Made by a program: the position numbers and the translations under genes
The notes under the pieces: model-generated
The model's database searches: none
What the model was told of the DNA's origin: nothing
The model's input: only the letters and a program-made list of their open reading frames with translations
Shown: positions 20,158 to 28,832 of the stretch, piece after piece
Layout: the number at the start of each line of letters is the position of its first letter
Position numbering within the stretch: position 1 is the stretch's first letter
DNA from: Ottowia sp. SB7-C50
GTDB taxonomy: Bacteria; Pseudomonadota; Gammaproteobacteria; Burkholderiales; Burkholderiaceae_C
Assembly (NCBI RefSeq): GCF_033110285.1
Contig: NZ_CP136995.1
Coordinates: forward strand, 1,488,001-1,552,000
Direction of reading: 5' to 3'
Length of the DNA: 64,000 nt

Positions 20158-21484
20158 CCGCGCCCATCAGGTACTTCGCGAGCGCGTGGTACGCGGGCAG
20201 CGACGTGGCGTCGTTGCCCGCGTTGGCGGCGATGGGGTGCGAGGCGTAGCGCGCGATCACCATCTCGGCCGTCGGGTCGACGTAGATCGCCTGGCCGTGC
20301 ACGCCGCGCGCCATGTACGCGCCGTGCTCGTTGTGCGTCACCCACCACATGTTGCGGTAGCTCCAGCCGGGCAGGGTGGCATAGCCTGCGGGCGCAAAGG
20401 CGGCGCGGTCGCCGCCGCGGCGGATGTCGTCGACCACCGCCTGCGGAATCACCTGCTCGCCGCCGAACAGGCCGCCCCAGCGGCCGCCGCGCCGCATCAG
20501 CTCGCCCATGCGCGCCAGGTCGCGCAGGCCGGTGTTGAGGCCCGCACCGGCAAATTCGGTGCCCGCCGAATCGACCAGGAAATACGCGTCCTGCTCCATG
20601 CCCAGGCGCGACCAGATGCGCTCGGACAGCACCTGCCCCACCGACTTGCCGGTGGCGCGGTGGATGATCCAGCCCAGCACGTCGGTGTTGACGGTCTTGT
20701 AGCCAAACGCGCCGCCGTGCTGGCCCTCTTTCTGCACCGTTTTCAGGAAGTCATAGAAGCTCTGCGGCCCCTGGTAGCCCGGCGGCCGGGGCAGCGCGCC
20801 ACCGGCGCGCAGGTGCATCCAGATCTCGGCCTGGGGGTCGGCGTAGTTTTCGCTGTACTTCAGCCCGGTGCGCATGTCCATCACCTGGCGCACGGTGGCG
20901 TCACCGAAGGCGCTGTCCTTCAGCTCGGGCACGTATTGCACGACCTTGGCGTTCTCGTCCAGCTGGCCTTCGGCCACCAGCACGGCGGCGATGGTGCCAA
21001 AGAACGACTTGGTCAGCGACTGCGCCATGTGCTGGCCTTCCGGCTTCAGCGCGCCGGCATAGCGCTCGTACACGATGCGGCCCTTGTGCAGCACGACCAC
21101 GCCGTCGGTGTAGTTGGCGTCGAAGGCCTGGCCCCAGGTCATGGGCTCGGTCTTGCCCAGCGGCACGAAGGTGACGGCATCAAGGTCGGCCCGCTCGGCG
21201 CGCTGCAGCGGCGACGGCGCGCCCAGGCCGCGCGACACGTTGGTGGTGCCGCCCAGCTGCCGCGCATGGGAGAAGTACCAGCGAAATTGCGGAAAGCGGT
21301 AGAAGCTGCCGTCTTCCTTGCGCACGATGCGATCGGCCGGCGGCGGCGAGCCCGCCATCCAGCCCAGCCGCGCCGGGTCGGACGCCTGCGCATCGGGCGC
21401 GGGCTGTGCCAGCGTGCTGGCGGCGGCCAGGCACGCGGCGGCCAGGCCGGCCAGGCGCGGCCCGGTGAAAGTGTCTCGAATCAT
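20150..21484 (-). CDS. Secreted serine hydrolase, beta-lactamase/NylB-like fold
   Basis: 444 residues with a signal peptide (cleavage after about STLAQ). The penicillin-binding-fold catalytic motif SxxK is Ser156-L-T-Lys159, followed by a YxN-like GYKTVNTD and a C-terminal strand GVHGQAIYVDP. This matches the class C beta-lactamase-related family that includes esterases, D-aminopeptidases and 6-aminohexanoate-dimer hydrolase. Periplasmic location is likely. The substrate is unknown and antibiotic resistance should not be assumed. It is a single gene with a dispersed repeat at its 3' end. Confidence 0.85.
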   Translation of the reverse strand: MIRDTFTGPRLAGLAAACLAAASTLAQPAPDAQASDPARLGWMAGSPPPADRIVRKEDGSFYRFPQFRWYFSHARQLGGTTNVSRGLGAPSPLQRAERADLDAVTFVPLGKTEPMTWGQAFDANYTDGVVVLHKGRIVYERYAGALKPEGQHMAQSLTKSFFGTIAAVLVAEGQLDENAKVVQYVPELKDSAFGDATVRQVMDMRTGLKYSENYADPQAEIWMHLRAGGALPRPPGYQGPQSFYDFLKTVQKEGQHGGAFGYKTVNTDVLGWIIHRATGKSVGQVLSERIWSRLGMEQDAYFLVDSAGTEFAGAGLNTGLRDLARMGELMRRGGRWGGLFGGEQVIPQAVVDDIRRGGDRAAFAPAGYATLPGWSYRNMWWVTHNEHGAYMARGVHGQAIYVDPTAEMVIARYASHPIAANAGNDATSLPAYHALAKYLMGAAR

Positions 21485-21574
21485 GGGCGGGGTCTCCTCG
21501 GTTTGGTCTGCTTGTCTAGGCGAATGGCTCGCGCAGCCATCATAAATCTGCCCCGCGTCCCTTATGCTGGCCGC

Positions 21575-22192
21575 ATGCATGATTCGTCCCTTCCCTCCGA
21601 CGCGCAGGACGTGCTCGCCTTCTGGCTGGGCGCGTGGCCGGCCGACAGCGCGGCGCTGCAGCGCGCGCAGCCGACGTGGTTCCAGAAAAACGAGGCGTTT
21701 GATGCCGACCTGCGCCAACGGTTTGGCGGCACCATCGCCGCCGCGCTGGCGGGCCAGCATGACGCGTGGGCCGACACGGCGCAAGGGCGCCTGGCGTTGC
21801 TGATCGTGCTGGACCAGTTCACGCGCAACAGTTTTCGCGGAGAGCCCGAAAGCTTTGCCGGCGACGACCGTGCGCTGCGCATCGCGCTGGAAGGCATAGC
21901 GCGCGGGCACGATATCGCCGTGCCGCCGATGCCGCGCACCTTCTGCTACCTGCCGCTGGAACACGCCGAAGACGCTGCCATGCAATCGCGCAGCGTGGCG
22001 CTGTTCCAGGCGCTGCGCGACGCGCCGGACGCCCAGCCGAAGCCGTTTTTCGACGGCTCGCTGGACTATGCGCACAAGCACCAGGACGTGATCCGGCGCT
22101 TTGGGCGCTTTCCGCACCGCAACGCGATTTTGGGGCGCACCAGCACGCCGGACGAGCTGGCGTATCTGGCCCAACCGGGGGCGGGGTTCTGA
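21575..22192 (+). CDS. DUF924 family protein
   Basis: 205 residues. DUF924 hallmarks in order: AQDVLAFWLG, TWFQKNEAFDADLRQRF, LLIVLDQFTRNSFRG, PRTFCYLPLEHAED, and the C-terminal HQDVIRRFGRFPHRNAILGR. Members are all-helical cytoplasmic proteins of unknown function. It is divergent from the serine hydrolase gene with 90 bp between starts; the TetR gene follows 84 bp downstream. Confidence 0.9.
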   Translation: MHDSSLPSDAQDVLAFWLGAWPADSAALQRAQPTWFQKNEAFDADLRQRFGGTIAAALAGQHDAWADTAQGRLALLIVLDQFTRNSFRGEPESFAGDDRALRIALEGIARGHDIAVPPMPRTFCYLPLEHAEDAAMQSRSVALFQALRDAPDAQPKPFFDGSLDYAHKHQDVIRRFGRFPHRNAILGRTSTPDELAYLAQPGAGF

Positions 22193-22264
22193 CGCTTCGG
22201 CCCGCGCCGCTGCGTCAACGCCAGAGCGCCGCCGGTTTCCCGGCACCGCCGGCAAGCACCGGGC

Positions 22265-22294
22265 TATACTGACTTGATGAACGAACCAGTTCAT
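22265..22294 (+). promoter_or_regulatory. TetR promoter and operator 1 (overlaps start codon)
   Basis: -10 TATACT at 22265-22270, then ATGAAC-GAACCA-GTTCAT at 22277-22294 (6-bp perfect arms) that includes the TetR start codon. Shares GAAC-N-AACCAGTTC with operator 2. Confidence 0.55.
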
Positions 22295-22981
22295 TCACCG
22301 CGCCACCGAGGTTCCCGCTTGGCCCAGGGCGGCGCCCCAGGCGCCCGTCCGAGCGACGTGCGCTCGCGCTCGAACGACCCCGAGCGAACCATGGCCAACA
22401 TTCTGGAAGTGGCCACGGTGGAGTTTGGTGAAAAGGGGCTTGCGGGTGCACGCATCGACGAGATCGCGGCGGCGACGCGCACCAGCAAGCGCATGATTTA
22501 CTACTATTTCGGTAGCAAGGAAGGGCTGTACATTGCCGTGCTTGAGGCGTCGTACCAGCGCGTGCGTCACACAGAGGCGGCGCTCCACCTGGAAGACCTG
22601 GCGCCCGAAACGGCCTTGCGCACGCTGGTCGCCTTCACCTTCGACCACCACCAGCGCAACCCTAATTACATCCGCATCGTGATGTCGGAGAACATCGAGC
22701 GCGGGGCGCACATCCAGCGCAGCCACACCATTCAGGAGATGAATGTGCCGGCGATTGCCGCCATCCGCGAACTGTACGAGCGCGGGGTGGCCGAAGGCGT
22801 TTTCCGTCCGGGGCTGGACGCGCTGGACATCCATGCCTCCATTTCGGCGCTGTCCTTCTTCAACGTGGCCAACCAGTACACGTTCGGGGCCATCTTCAAG
22901 CGCGACATGCAAAGCCCCGGGCACCTCGCCGCACGGCGCGAAGCGGTGGTGGACATGGTGGTCCGCTACGTCAAGGCCTGA
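22277..22981 (+). CDS. TetR-family repressor of the TRAP/shikimate operon
   Basis: 234 residues. After a basic, disordered-looking leader (1-35), the TetR helix-turn-helix is TMANILEVATVEFGEKGLAGARIDEIAAATRTSKRMIYYYFGSKEGLY in pieces, followed by a helical ligand domain. The ATG at 22277 lies only 7 bp after a TATACT -10 hexamer, so the mRNA may be leaderless. It also lies inside the perfect palindrome ATGAAC-N6-GTTCAT. The same core recurs before dctQ, so the protein probably represses itself and the downstream operon. Confidence 0.88.
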   Translation: MNEPVHSPRHRGSRLAQGGAPGARPSDVRSRSNDPERTMANILEVATVEFGEKGLAGARIDEIAAATRTSKRMIYYYFGSKEGLYIAVLEASYQRVRHTEAALHLEDLAPETALRTLVAFTFDHHQRNPNYIRIVMSENIERGAHIQRSHTIQEMNVPAIAAIRELYERGVAEGVFRPGLDALDIHASISALSFFNVANQYTFGAIFKRDMQSPGHLAARREAVVDMVVRYVKA

Positions 22982-23092
22982 TCAGGCGGGCAGGGCGCAT
23001 GGCGCCTTGAGACACCGCGCAGGGTCACCAGGACGGCCTTCAACGGAAAAATCGACGCCGCGTTAGATATTCGGGTTTTCCCGCATGGTTGA

Positions 23093-23106
23093 GAACTAAC
23101 CAGTTC
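23093..23106 (+). promoter_or_regulatory. Operator 2 upstream of dctQ
   Basis: GAACT-AACC-AGTTC palindrome 29 bp before the dctQ start; 13 of 14 bases identical to 22279-22292 at the TetR gene. Likely TetR-family operator for the TRAP operon. The rest of the gap 22982-23134 shows no gene. Confidence 0.55.
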
Positions 23107-23134
23107 GTACATACTCCGGCCCGGAGACAAAATA

Positions 23135-23668
23135 ATGATCAAAAGACTGATCAACGGCGCCTGTCACGCGATGGCGGTGCTCATGGTGGGCGCACTCGCC
23201 GTCATGGTGGTGCTGGTGTTTGCCAACGTCGTGTTGCGCTATGCCTTCAACTCGGGCATTGCCATTTCGGAGGAGCTGTCGCGCTGGCTGTTCGTGTGGA
23301 TGACCTTTCTGGGCGCCGTCGTCGCGCTCAATGAACGCGGTCACCTGGGCACGGACGCGTTGGTCAGCCGCCTGCCGGTGGCCGGCAAGAAGCTGTGCCT
23401 GCTGGCCGGCCACCTGCTGATGCTCTACATCTGCTGGCTGCTGTTCCAGGGTTCGCTCGAACAGGCGCGGCTCAACTGGGAAACCACCAGCGCCGCCATG
23501 GAAGTCTCGGTCGGGCTGTTTTTCTACGCCTCGGGCGTGGTGTGCGCCGTGGGCTGCGGCGTGATCCTGCTGCATGAGCTGTGGCGGCTTGTCACCGGTC
23601 AGCTGCGCGATGACGAGTTGATCGGCGTGCGCGAATCCGAAGACATGCCGACAGGCAACCCCCACTGA
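23135..23668 (+). CDS. dctQ: TRAP transporter small permease (DctQ)
   Basis: 177 residues with four predicted membrane segments and the DctQ signature NVVLRYAFNSGIAISEELSRWLFVWMTFLGA in parts (conserved EE..R..F.W). It is the small membrane subunit of a Na-coupled TRAP transporter. GGAGAC precedes the ATG at 23135. First gene of dctQ-dctM-dctP-aroE-like-HPPD-like-TIM-barrel, directly after TetR operator 2. Confidence 0.92.
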   Translation: MIKRLINGACHAMAVLMVGALAVMVVLVFANVVLRYAFNSGIAISEELSRWLFVWMTFLGAVVALNERGHLGTDALVSRLPVAGKKLCLLAGHLLMLYICWLLFQGSLEQARLNWETTSAAMEVSVGLFFYASGVVCAVGCGVILLHELWRLVTGQLRDDELIGVRESEDMPTGNPH

Positions 23669-23687
23669 TCCCACCCCGGAGCCGACC

Positions 23688-24966
23688 ATGACGATTGCCG
23701 TGTTTCTGGGCGCACTGCTGGGCGCGATGGCGCTGGGCATCCCGATTTCGTTCTCGCTGCTGCTGTGCGGCGTGGCGCTGATGTGGCACCTGGGTTCGTT
23801 CGACGCGCAGATCCTGGCGCAGAACGTCATCACCGGCGCCGACAGCTTTCCGCTGCTGGCGGTGCCTTTTTTCATGCTGGCGGGCGAGATCATGAACGCT
23901 GGCGGCCTGTCGCGCCGCATCGTGGCGTTTGCCATGTCGCTGGTGGGTCACGTGCGCGGCGGTCTGGGCTACGTGGCCATCGTGGCGGCGATCCTGATGG
24001 CGGCGCTGTCGGGCTCGGCCGTGGCCGACGCCGCCGCGCTGGCCGCGTTGCTGCTGCCCATGATGAAGGCCGCCGGGCACGACAAGGCGCGCTCGGCCGG
24101 CCTGCTGGCGTCGGCCAGCATCATCGCTCCCATCATTCCGCCGTCGATCGGCTTCGTCATCTTCGGCGTGGCGGCCAACGTGTCGATCTCCAAGCTGTTT
24201 CTGGCCGGGATATTTCCGGGGCTGATGCTGGGCGCGGCGCTGTGGGTCACCTGGTGGTGGGTCGCGCGCAAGGAAAACGTGACGCCCCCGCCGCGCAAGA
24301 CCCGCGCCGAAGTGCTGGCCGCGCTGAAGGACGCCACCTTCGCGCTCGTGCTGCCAGTGATCGTGGTGGTCGGGCTGAAGATGGGTGTGTTCACCCCCCA
24401 CCGAGGCCGCGGTGGTGGCGGCCGTCTACGCGCTGTTCGTTTCGACCGTCGTGTACCGCGAACTCAAGCTGGGCGATCTCTACGGCCTGTTCCTGGCCGC
24501 CGCCAAGACCACCGCTGTCATCATGTTTTTAGTGGCCGCCGCCATGGTCTCGGCCTGGATGATTACGGTGGCCCAATTGCCCGACGAGATCGTCGGCCTG
24601 CTGCAGCCGCTGCTCGACAAGCCCATGCTGCTGATGATGGCGATCATGGTGCTGGTCATGATCGTGGGCACCGCCATGGACATGACGCCGACCATCCTGG
24701 TGCTCACGCCCGTGCTCATGCCCATCGTCAAGGCCGCCGGTATCGACCCGGTGTACTTCGGCGTGCTGTTCATCATCAACAACGCCATCGGCCTCATCAC
24801 GCCGCCGGTGGGCACCGTGCTCAACACCGTGGCTGGCGTCGGCAAGGTTGGCATGGACGAAGTCACGCGCGGCGTATGGCCCTTCATGCTGGCGCAGTTC
24901 GGCGTCATGTTTTTGATGGTGCTGTTCCCGCAGCTCGTCATGGTGCCCGCGCGCTGGTTCTACTGA
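23688..24966 (+). CDS. dctM: TRAP transporter large permease (DctM, frameshifted)
   Basis: The frame from ATG 23688 runs through GIPISFSLLLCGVALM, the SGSAVADAAALAALLLPMM loop and IPPSIGFVIFG, then shifts in a run of six C at 24394-24399. Removing one C gives GVFTPTEAAVVAAVYAL and the rest of a 425-residue protein with INNAIGLITPPVGTVLN, a normal DctM. It forms the ion-coupled permease that moves the organic-acid substrate. The intact second half argues for a homopolymer error or very recent mutation. Confidence 0.85.
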
Positions 24967-24998
24967 ATTCACACCCACCCTAGTCTTGGAGACAACCC

Positions 24999-26006
24999 AT
25001 GAAACGCCTCTTCCTCAAAACCCTGATCGCCGCCGTGGCCGTGGCGGCTGCCAGTCTGGCCGGCGCGCAGGACGTCAAGGAGCGCACGCTCAAGCTCGCC
25101 ACGCAAAACCCCAAGGGACACCCCACCGTCACGGGCATGGAAAAGTTTGTCGACCTGGTCAAGGCCAAGTCGGGCGGCAAGATCAAGGTGAACCTGTTTC
25201 CCGGCGGCGTGCTGGGGGGCGACCAGGCCAACGTGTCGGCGCTGCAGGGCGGCACGCTGGAAATGGTGGTGATGAACTCCGGCATCCTGGCCAGCCAGGT
25301 GAAGGAGTTTGCCGTGTTCGACTTCCCGTTCCAGTTTGCCAATAGCAAGGAGGCCGACGCGGTGGTCGATGGCCCCTTCGGCAAGGCCATGCACGACAAG
25401 CTGGGCGACAAGGGCCTGGTCGGCCTGGCCTACTGGGAGCTGGGCTTTCGCGACCTGACCAACGGCAAGCGCGCCATCCACAAGGTGGAAGACATCGCCG
25501 GCCTGAAGCTGCGCGTCATTCCCAATCCGATCAACCTCGACTGGGTCAAGGCGCTCGACGCCAACCCGGTGCCGATGGCCTTCCCCGAGGTGTATGCGGC
25601 GCTCGAATCGCGCGCGCTGGACGGCCAGGAAAACCCCGTGACGGTGATCCTCGCCAACAAGTTTGGCGAGGTGCAAAAGCACCTGACGCTGACGCACCAC
25701 CAGTACAACCCGCAGTCGGTGCTCATCAGCAAGAAGGTGTGGGACGGCTTCTCGCCGGCCGAGAAGAAGATCATTGCCGACGCCGCGCGCGAGGCCACGC
25801 CCGCGCAGCGCCAGGCCGCGCGCGAGGCCACCAACACTGCACTGGACCAGTTGAAGAAAGCCGGCATGCAGGTGACGGAGTTGCCGGCGCCCGAAATGAC
25901 CAAGCTGCGCGACAAGCTGCGCCCGGTCATCGCCAAGTATTCGGTGGCGGTGGGGCAGGAGACGCTGCAAGCCTTCCAGGCCGAGATCGCCAAGGCACGA
26001 AAGTAA
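24999..26006 (+). CDS. dctP: TRAP transporter substrate-binding protein (DctP)
   Basis: 335 residues, with a signal peptide cleaved near SLAGAQ. Family features: KLATQNPKGHPTVTGMEKFVDLVKAKSGGKIKV, ELGFRDLTNGKR and GLKLRVIPNPINLD, with the conserved Arg (LRV) that pairs with the substrate carboxylate. It delivers substrate in the periplasm to DctQM. The downstream shikimate-type enzymes suggest quinate, shikimate or a related cyclic carboxylate as ligand; this is inference. Confidence 0.92.
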   Translation: MKRLFLKTLIAAVAVAAASLAGAQDVKERTLKLATQNPKGHPTVTGMEKFVDLVKAKSGGKIKVNLFPGGVLGGDQANVSALQGGTLEMVVMNSGILASQVKEFAVFDFPFQFANSKEADAVVDGPFGKAMHDKLGDKGLVGLAYWELGFRDLTNGKRAIHKVEDIAGLKLRVIPNPINLDWVKALDANPVPMAFPEVYAALESRALDGQENPVTVILANKFGEVQKHLTLTHHQYNPQSVLISKKVWDGFSPAEKKIIADAAREATPAQRQAAREATNTALDQLKKAGMQVTELPAPEMTKLRDKLRPVIAKYSVAVGQETLQAFQAEIAKARK

Positions 26007-26038
26007 ACGCGATGGCCCCAGGCCACGGTGATCAGACG

Positions 26039-26095
26039 GCAGTTGCTATTTATTTGGTAGCTTCCCGCGCTTGTCTGAAGGTGGCTTTAGGCACA
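26039..26095. repeat. Comamonad-type palindromic repeat, copy 5
   Basis: TTGCTATTTATTTGGTAGC then CGCGCTTGTCTGAAGGTGG. Lies in the 97-bp dctP to dehydrogenase gap. Confidence 0.5.
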
Positions 26096-26103
26096 TTTTT
26101 TCC

Positions 26104-26955
26104 ATGAACGCCCCGCCGCACCCCATCGACGGCAATACCGAGCTGATCGCGCACATCGGCTTTCCCACGCACGCCTTCAAGGCGCCGCTGATCTACAACC
26201 CCTGGTTCGAGCAGGCGGGCATCAATGCGCGCGTGGTGCCCTTTGCCTGCCGGCCCGAGCATTTCGACGCCTTGCTGCCGGCGCTGTTTGCGCAAGACAA
26301 CGTGCGCGGCGCGCTCATCACCATGCCGCACAAGGTCAGTGTGTTGCGCCAGCTGGCGCGCGTGGCACCGACCGCGCAGATCGCCGGTGCCTGCAATGCC
26401 GTGCGTCGCGGCGACGATGGGCAACTGGAAGGCGACATGTTCGACGGCGCGGGCTTCGTGCGCGGCGTGCTGCGCAAGGGGCTGGTGCTGACGGACGCCC
26501 GCGCGCTGGTGGTCGGCAGCGGCGGCGTCGGTTCTGCCATTGCCGCGTCGCTCGCGGCGGCGGGCGTGGGTGAGTTGCGCCTGTTCGACCTGAACTCGGC
26601 GGCCTGCGAGCAACTGGCGGATCGCCTGCGCGCCCACTATCCGGCGCTGCTGGTGCAGCCGGGCACGCGCGACCCGGGCGGCTGCGCGCTGGTGGTCAAC
26701 GCCACGCCGCTGGGCATGAACGAGGGCGACCCGCTGCCGATGGATGTGACGCGCATTTCGCCCACCGCGTTGGTGGGCGAAGTGGTGATGCGCACGCGCA
26801 TGACCGCTTTTCTGGCTGCTGCGGCCGCACGTGGCTGCCGCGTGCAGGTCGGCTCTGACATGTTGTACGAGCAGATCCCGGCGTACCTCGAATTCTTCGG
26901 CTACCCTACAACCACGGCGGAGCATCTGCGCGCCGTGTCGCTTATCCCGGCCTGA
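26104..26955 (+). CDS. Shikimate/quinate dehydrogenase family protein
   Basis: 283 residues with the AroE fold. The catalytic Lys77 lies in TMPHK and Asp114 in GDMFDGAG, and the Rossmann motif VGSGGVGSAIA is followed by Asp162 (LFDLNSA), which favours NAD over NADP and fits a catabolic enzyme. The usual substrate-binding HSxSP motif is replaced by THAFKAP (residues 22-28), so substrate contacts differ from housekeeping AroE. It sits in a TRAP operon before HPPD-like and dehydroshikimate-dehydratase-like genes, pointing to oxidation of imported shikimate, quinate or a relative. Start at ATG 26104. Confidence 0.82.
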   Translation: MNAPPHPIDGNTELIAHIGFPTHAFKAPLIYNPWFEQAGINARVVPFACRPEHFDALLPALFAQDNVRGALITMPHKVSVLRQLARVAPTAQIAGACNAVRRGDDGQLEGDMFDGAGFVRGVLRKGLVLTDARALVVGSGGVGSAIAASLAAAGVGELRLFDLNSAACEQLADRLRAHYPALLVQPGTRDPGGCALVVNATPLGMNEGDPLPMDVTRISPTALVGEVVMRTRMTAFLAAAAARGCRVQVGSDMLYEQIPAYLEFFGYPTTTAEHLRAVSLIPA

Positions 26956-26979
26956 GCCGACCGACCGCACCCACCCGTC

Positions 26980-27900
26980 ATGACCACCATGGATTCCACC
27001 ACCGCGCTGGCTCGCGAGGCCGTGCCCGACCGCCCCAATCCGCTGGGCCTGGCCGGCATCGAATTCGTCGAATACGTGACCGACCGGCCGCAGGCGCTGG
27101 GGCAGGTGCTGGAGTCGATGGGCTTTCAGCCCGTGGCGCGGCACCGCTCGCGCGAGGTGCTGCTGTACCGCCAGGGGGGCATGAACCTGGTCGTCAACGC
27201 CCACCCGGAAGACGCACGCGTCAGCCAGGTGGCGCCGGGCAGTGCGCCGGTGCTGGCGGCCGTGGCATTTCGCGTGCACGACGCCGAGCGCGCGCACCGC
27301 CGTTGCCTGGACCTGGGGGCGTGGGACGTGCCGACGCACCCGCGCGCGATGGAACTCGTCATCCCCGCCATTCGCGGGCCGGGCAGCGCGCGCTTTCATT
27401 TCGTCGACCGCTGGCGCGACTTTTCGGTGTTCGACATCGACTTCACGCCGATCCCCACCGTGCACCAGCGCCCGCCCGCGCTGGCTGGCATGGACTATTT
27501 CGGCGTGGTGCAGTACATCGGCGCCTACCGCACCGAGGAATGGCTGGCCTACTTCAGCCGCCTGTTCGGCTTCGAGGTGCTGTCCGACGCGCAGCGCTTC
27601 GGCATCATGCCCAAGGGCACGCTGCTGCGCAGCCCGTGCGGACGCTTCTTCTGGCAACTGGTCGAGCCGGAATCGGTGGGCGACCAGCTGCAGGAGCAGG
27701 AAAGCCTGCAGCGCCTGGGCCTGGGCGTGGCCGACGTGGCCGAGGCCGTGGCGCTGCTGCGCGCGCGCGGCGTCGGCTTTGTCGATGCGACCGAGTTGCA
27801 CCCTGACGACCGCGGCGCCATCACCCAGCCGGTGCTCGGCGGCGTGACCTTCGAGTTGGTGCACCGCGACCGCCACGTTCGCCCGGAGGCCGACGCATGA
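26980..27900 (+). CDS. HPPD-like vicinal-oxygen-chelate protein
   Basis: 306 residues in two VOC modules, resembling 4-hydroxyphenylpyruvate dioxygenase and the HPPD-like C-terminal part of QuiC1-type dehydroshikimate dehydratases. By eye, the two iron-binding His of HPPD correspond to Tyr173 (LAGMDYFGVV) and Arg245 (LQRLGLGV), so dioxygenase activity is doubtful; FELVHRD near the C-terminus keeps an acidic residue. The stop overlaps the next gene's start (ATGA), implying coupled translation and perhaps a complex equivalent to the fused enzyme. Confidence 0.75.
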   Translation: MTTMDSTTALAREAVPDRPNPLGLAGIEFVEYVTDRPQALGQVLESMGFQPVARHRSREVLLYRQGGMNLVVNAHPEDARVSQVAPGSAPVLAAVAFRVHDAERAHRRCLDLGAWDVPTHPRAMELVIPAIRGPGSARFHFVDRWRDFSVFDIDFTPIPTVHQRPPALAGMDYFGVVQYIGAYRTEEWLAYFSRLFGFEVLSDAQRFGIMPKGTLLRSPCGRFFWQLVEPESVGDQLQEQESLQRLGLGVADVAEAVALLRARGVGFVDATELHPDDRGAITQPVLGGVTFELVHRDRHVRPEADA

Positions 27901-28808
27901 ACGTGCGCGACGATGCTGCCCCGGCCCACCCGTTGCTGGCCAGCTATGGCATGGACACCATCACCCTGGCCGGCCCGCTGGAAGCCAAGCTGCAGGCCAT
28001 GGGCGATGCCGGCTTCGGCCAGGTGATGCTGAGTGCGCGCGACGTGGTCGGCCACCCTGGCGGTGTGCAGGCCGCCGTGGCCGCCGTGCGCGCCAGCGGC
28101 TTGCGGCCCACCGGCTTTCAGGTGCTGCGCGACTTCGAGGGCCTGCCCGGCCACTTGCACGACTACAAGGTCGACATCGCCAAGGCCATGCTGGAGATGT
28201 GCGCGGCGCTGGGCAGCGAGGTGCTGCTGGTGTGCTCCTCGACCTCGCGCCACGGCAGCGACGACCCCGTGCGCCTGGCCGACGACCTGGCCAAGCTCGC
28301 CATGCTGGCGCTGCCGCTGGGCATCAAGGTGGCGTACGAGGGGCTGTCGTGGGGCCGCACGGTCAACGAGTTCACCACCGCATGGGACCTGGTCTGCCGC
28401 GCCGACATGCCCAACCTGGGCCTGGGGCTCGACTCCTTCCACATCTTCGCCGCCAACACGCCGCTCGACGCGTTGGACGAGGTGGATGGCGAGCGCATCT
28501 ACCTGGTGCAACTTTCCGACTTCATGTGGCAGGACACGCCCACGTTCGAGGACCGCATCACCACCGCGCGCACCTTCCGCGTGTTTCCGGGCGAGGGCGT
28601 GCACACATCGGCCTTGGTGGACCTGACCCGCGCGCTCGACCGCATCGGCTTTGCGGGCGACATCAGCTTCGAAGTGTTCAACGACGACTACCAGCAGATT
28701 CCACTGCCCACCGTGTGTGCGCGCGCTAGGCGCAGCGCGCTGTGGTTGGCTGAAGCCGCCACCACATCGCGGCCCGGGTCGCCACTGCGACCGCGCGTGA
28801 GCGTCTGA
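27897..28808 (+). CDS. TIM-barrel 3-dehydroshikimate dehydratase-like protein
   Basis: 303 residues of the xylose-isomerase-like TIM-barrel family. Candidate metal ligands are in the expected order: Glu148 (VAYEGLSWG), Asp179 and His182 (GLDSFHIF), Gln205 (LVQLSD) and Glu259 (ISFEVFND). This matches bacterial 3-dehydroshikimate dehydratases, which form protocatechuate. In QuiC1 this domain is fused to an HPPD-like domain; here the two are separate genes in the reverse order. Last gene of the TRAP operon. Confidence 0.78.
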   Translation: MNVRDDAAPAHPLLASYGMDTITLAGPLEAKLQAMGDAGFGQVMLSARDVVGHPGGVQAAVAAVRASGLRPTGFQVLRDFEGLPGHLHDYKVDIAKAMLEMCAALGSEVLLVCSSTSRHGSDDPVRLADDLAKLAMLALPLGIKVAYEGLSWGRTVNEFTTAWDLVCRADMPNLGLGLDSFHIFAANTPLDALDEVDGERIYLVQLSDFMWQDTPTFEDRITTARTFRVFPGEGVHTSALVDLTRALDRIGFAGDISFEVFNDDYQQIPLPTVCARARRSALWLAEAATTSRPGSPLRPRVSV

Positions 28809-28832
28809 CGACGCCCCCGCGCGTGGCGCTCG

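Noticed and set aside
20150..21484. Beta-lactamase antibiotic-resistance gene
   Set aside because: It has the SxxK fold but belongs to the broad esterase/NylB-like group; nothing in the sequence supports a resistance role.
24394..24399. Programmed ribosomal frameshift in dctM
   Set aside because: No slippery heptamer with a downstream structure is evident, and the same one-base defect occurs in seven unrelated genes, so a common technical cause is more likely.
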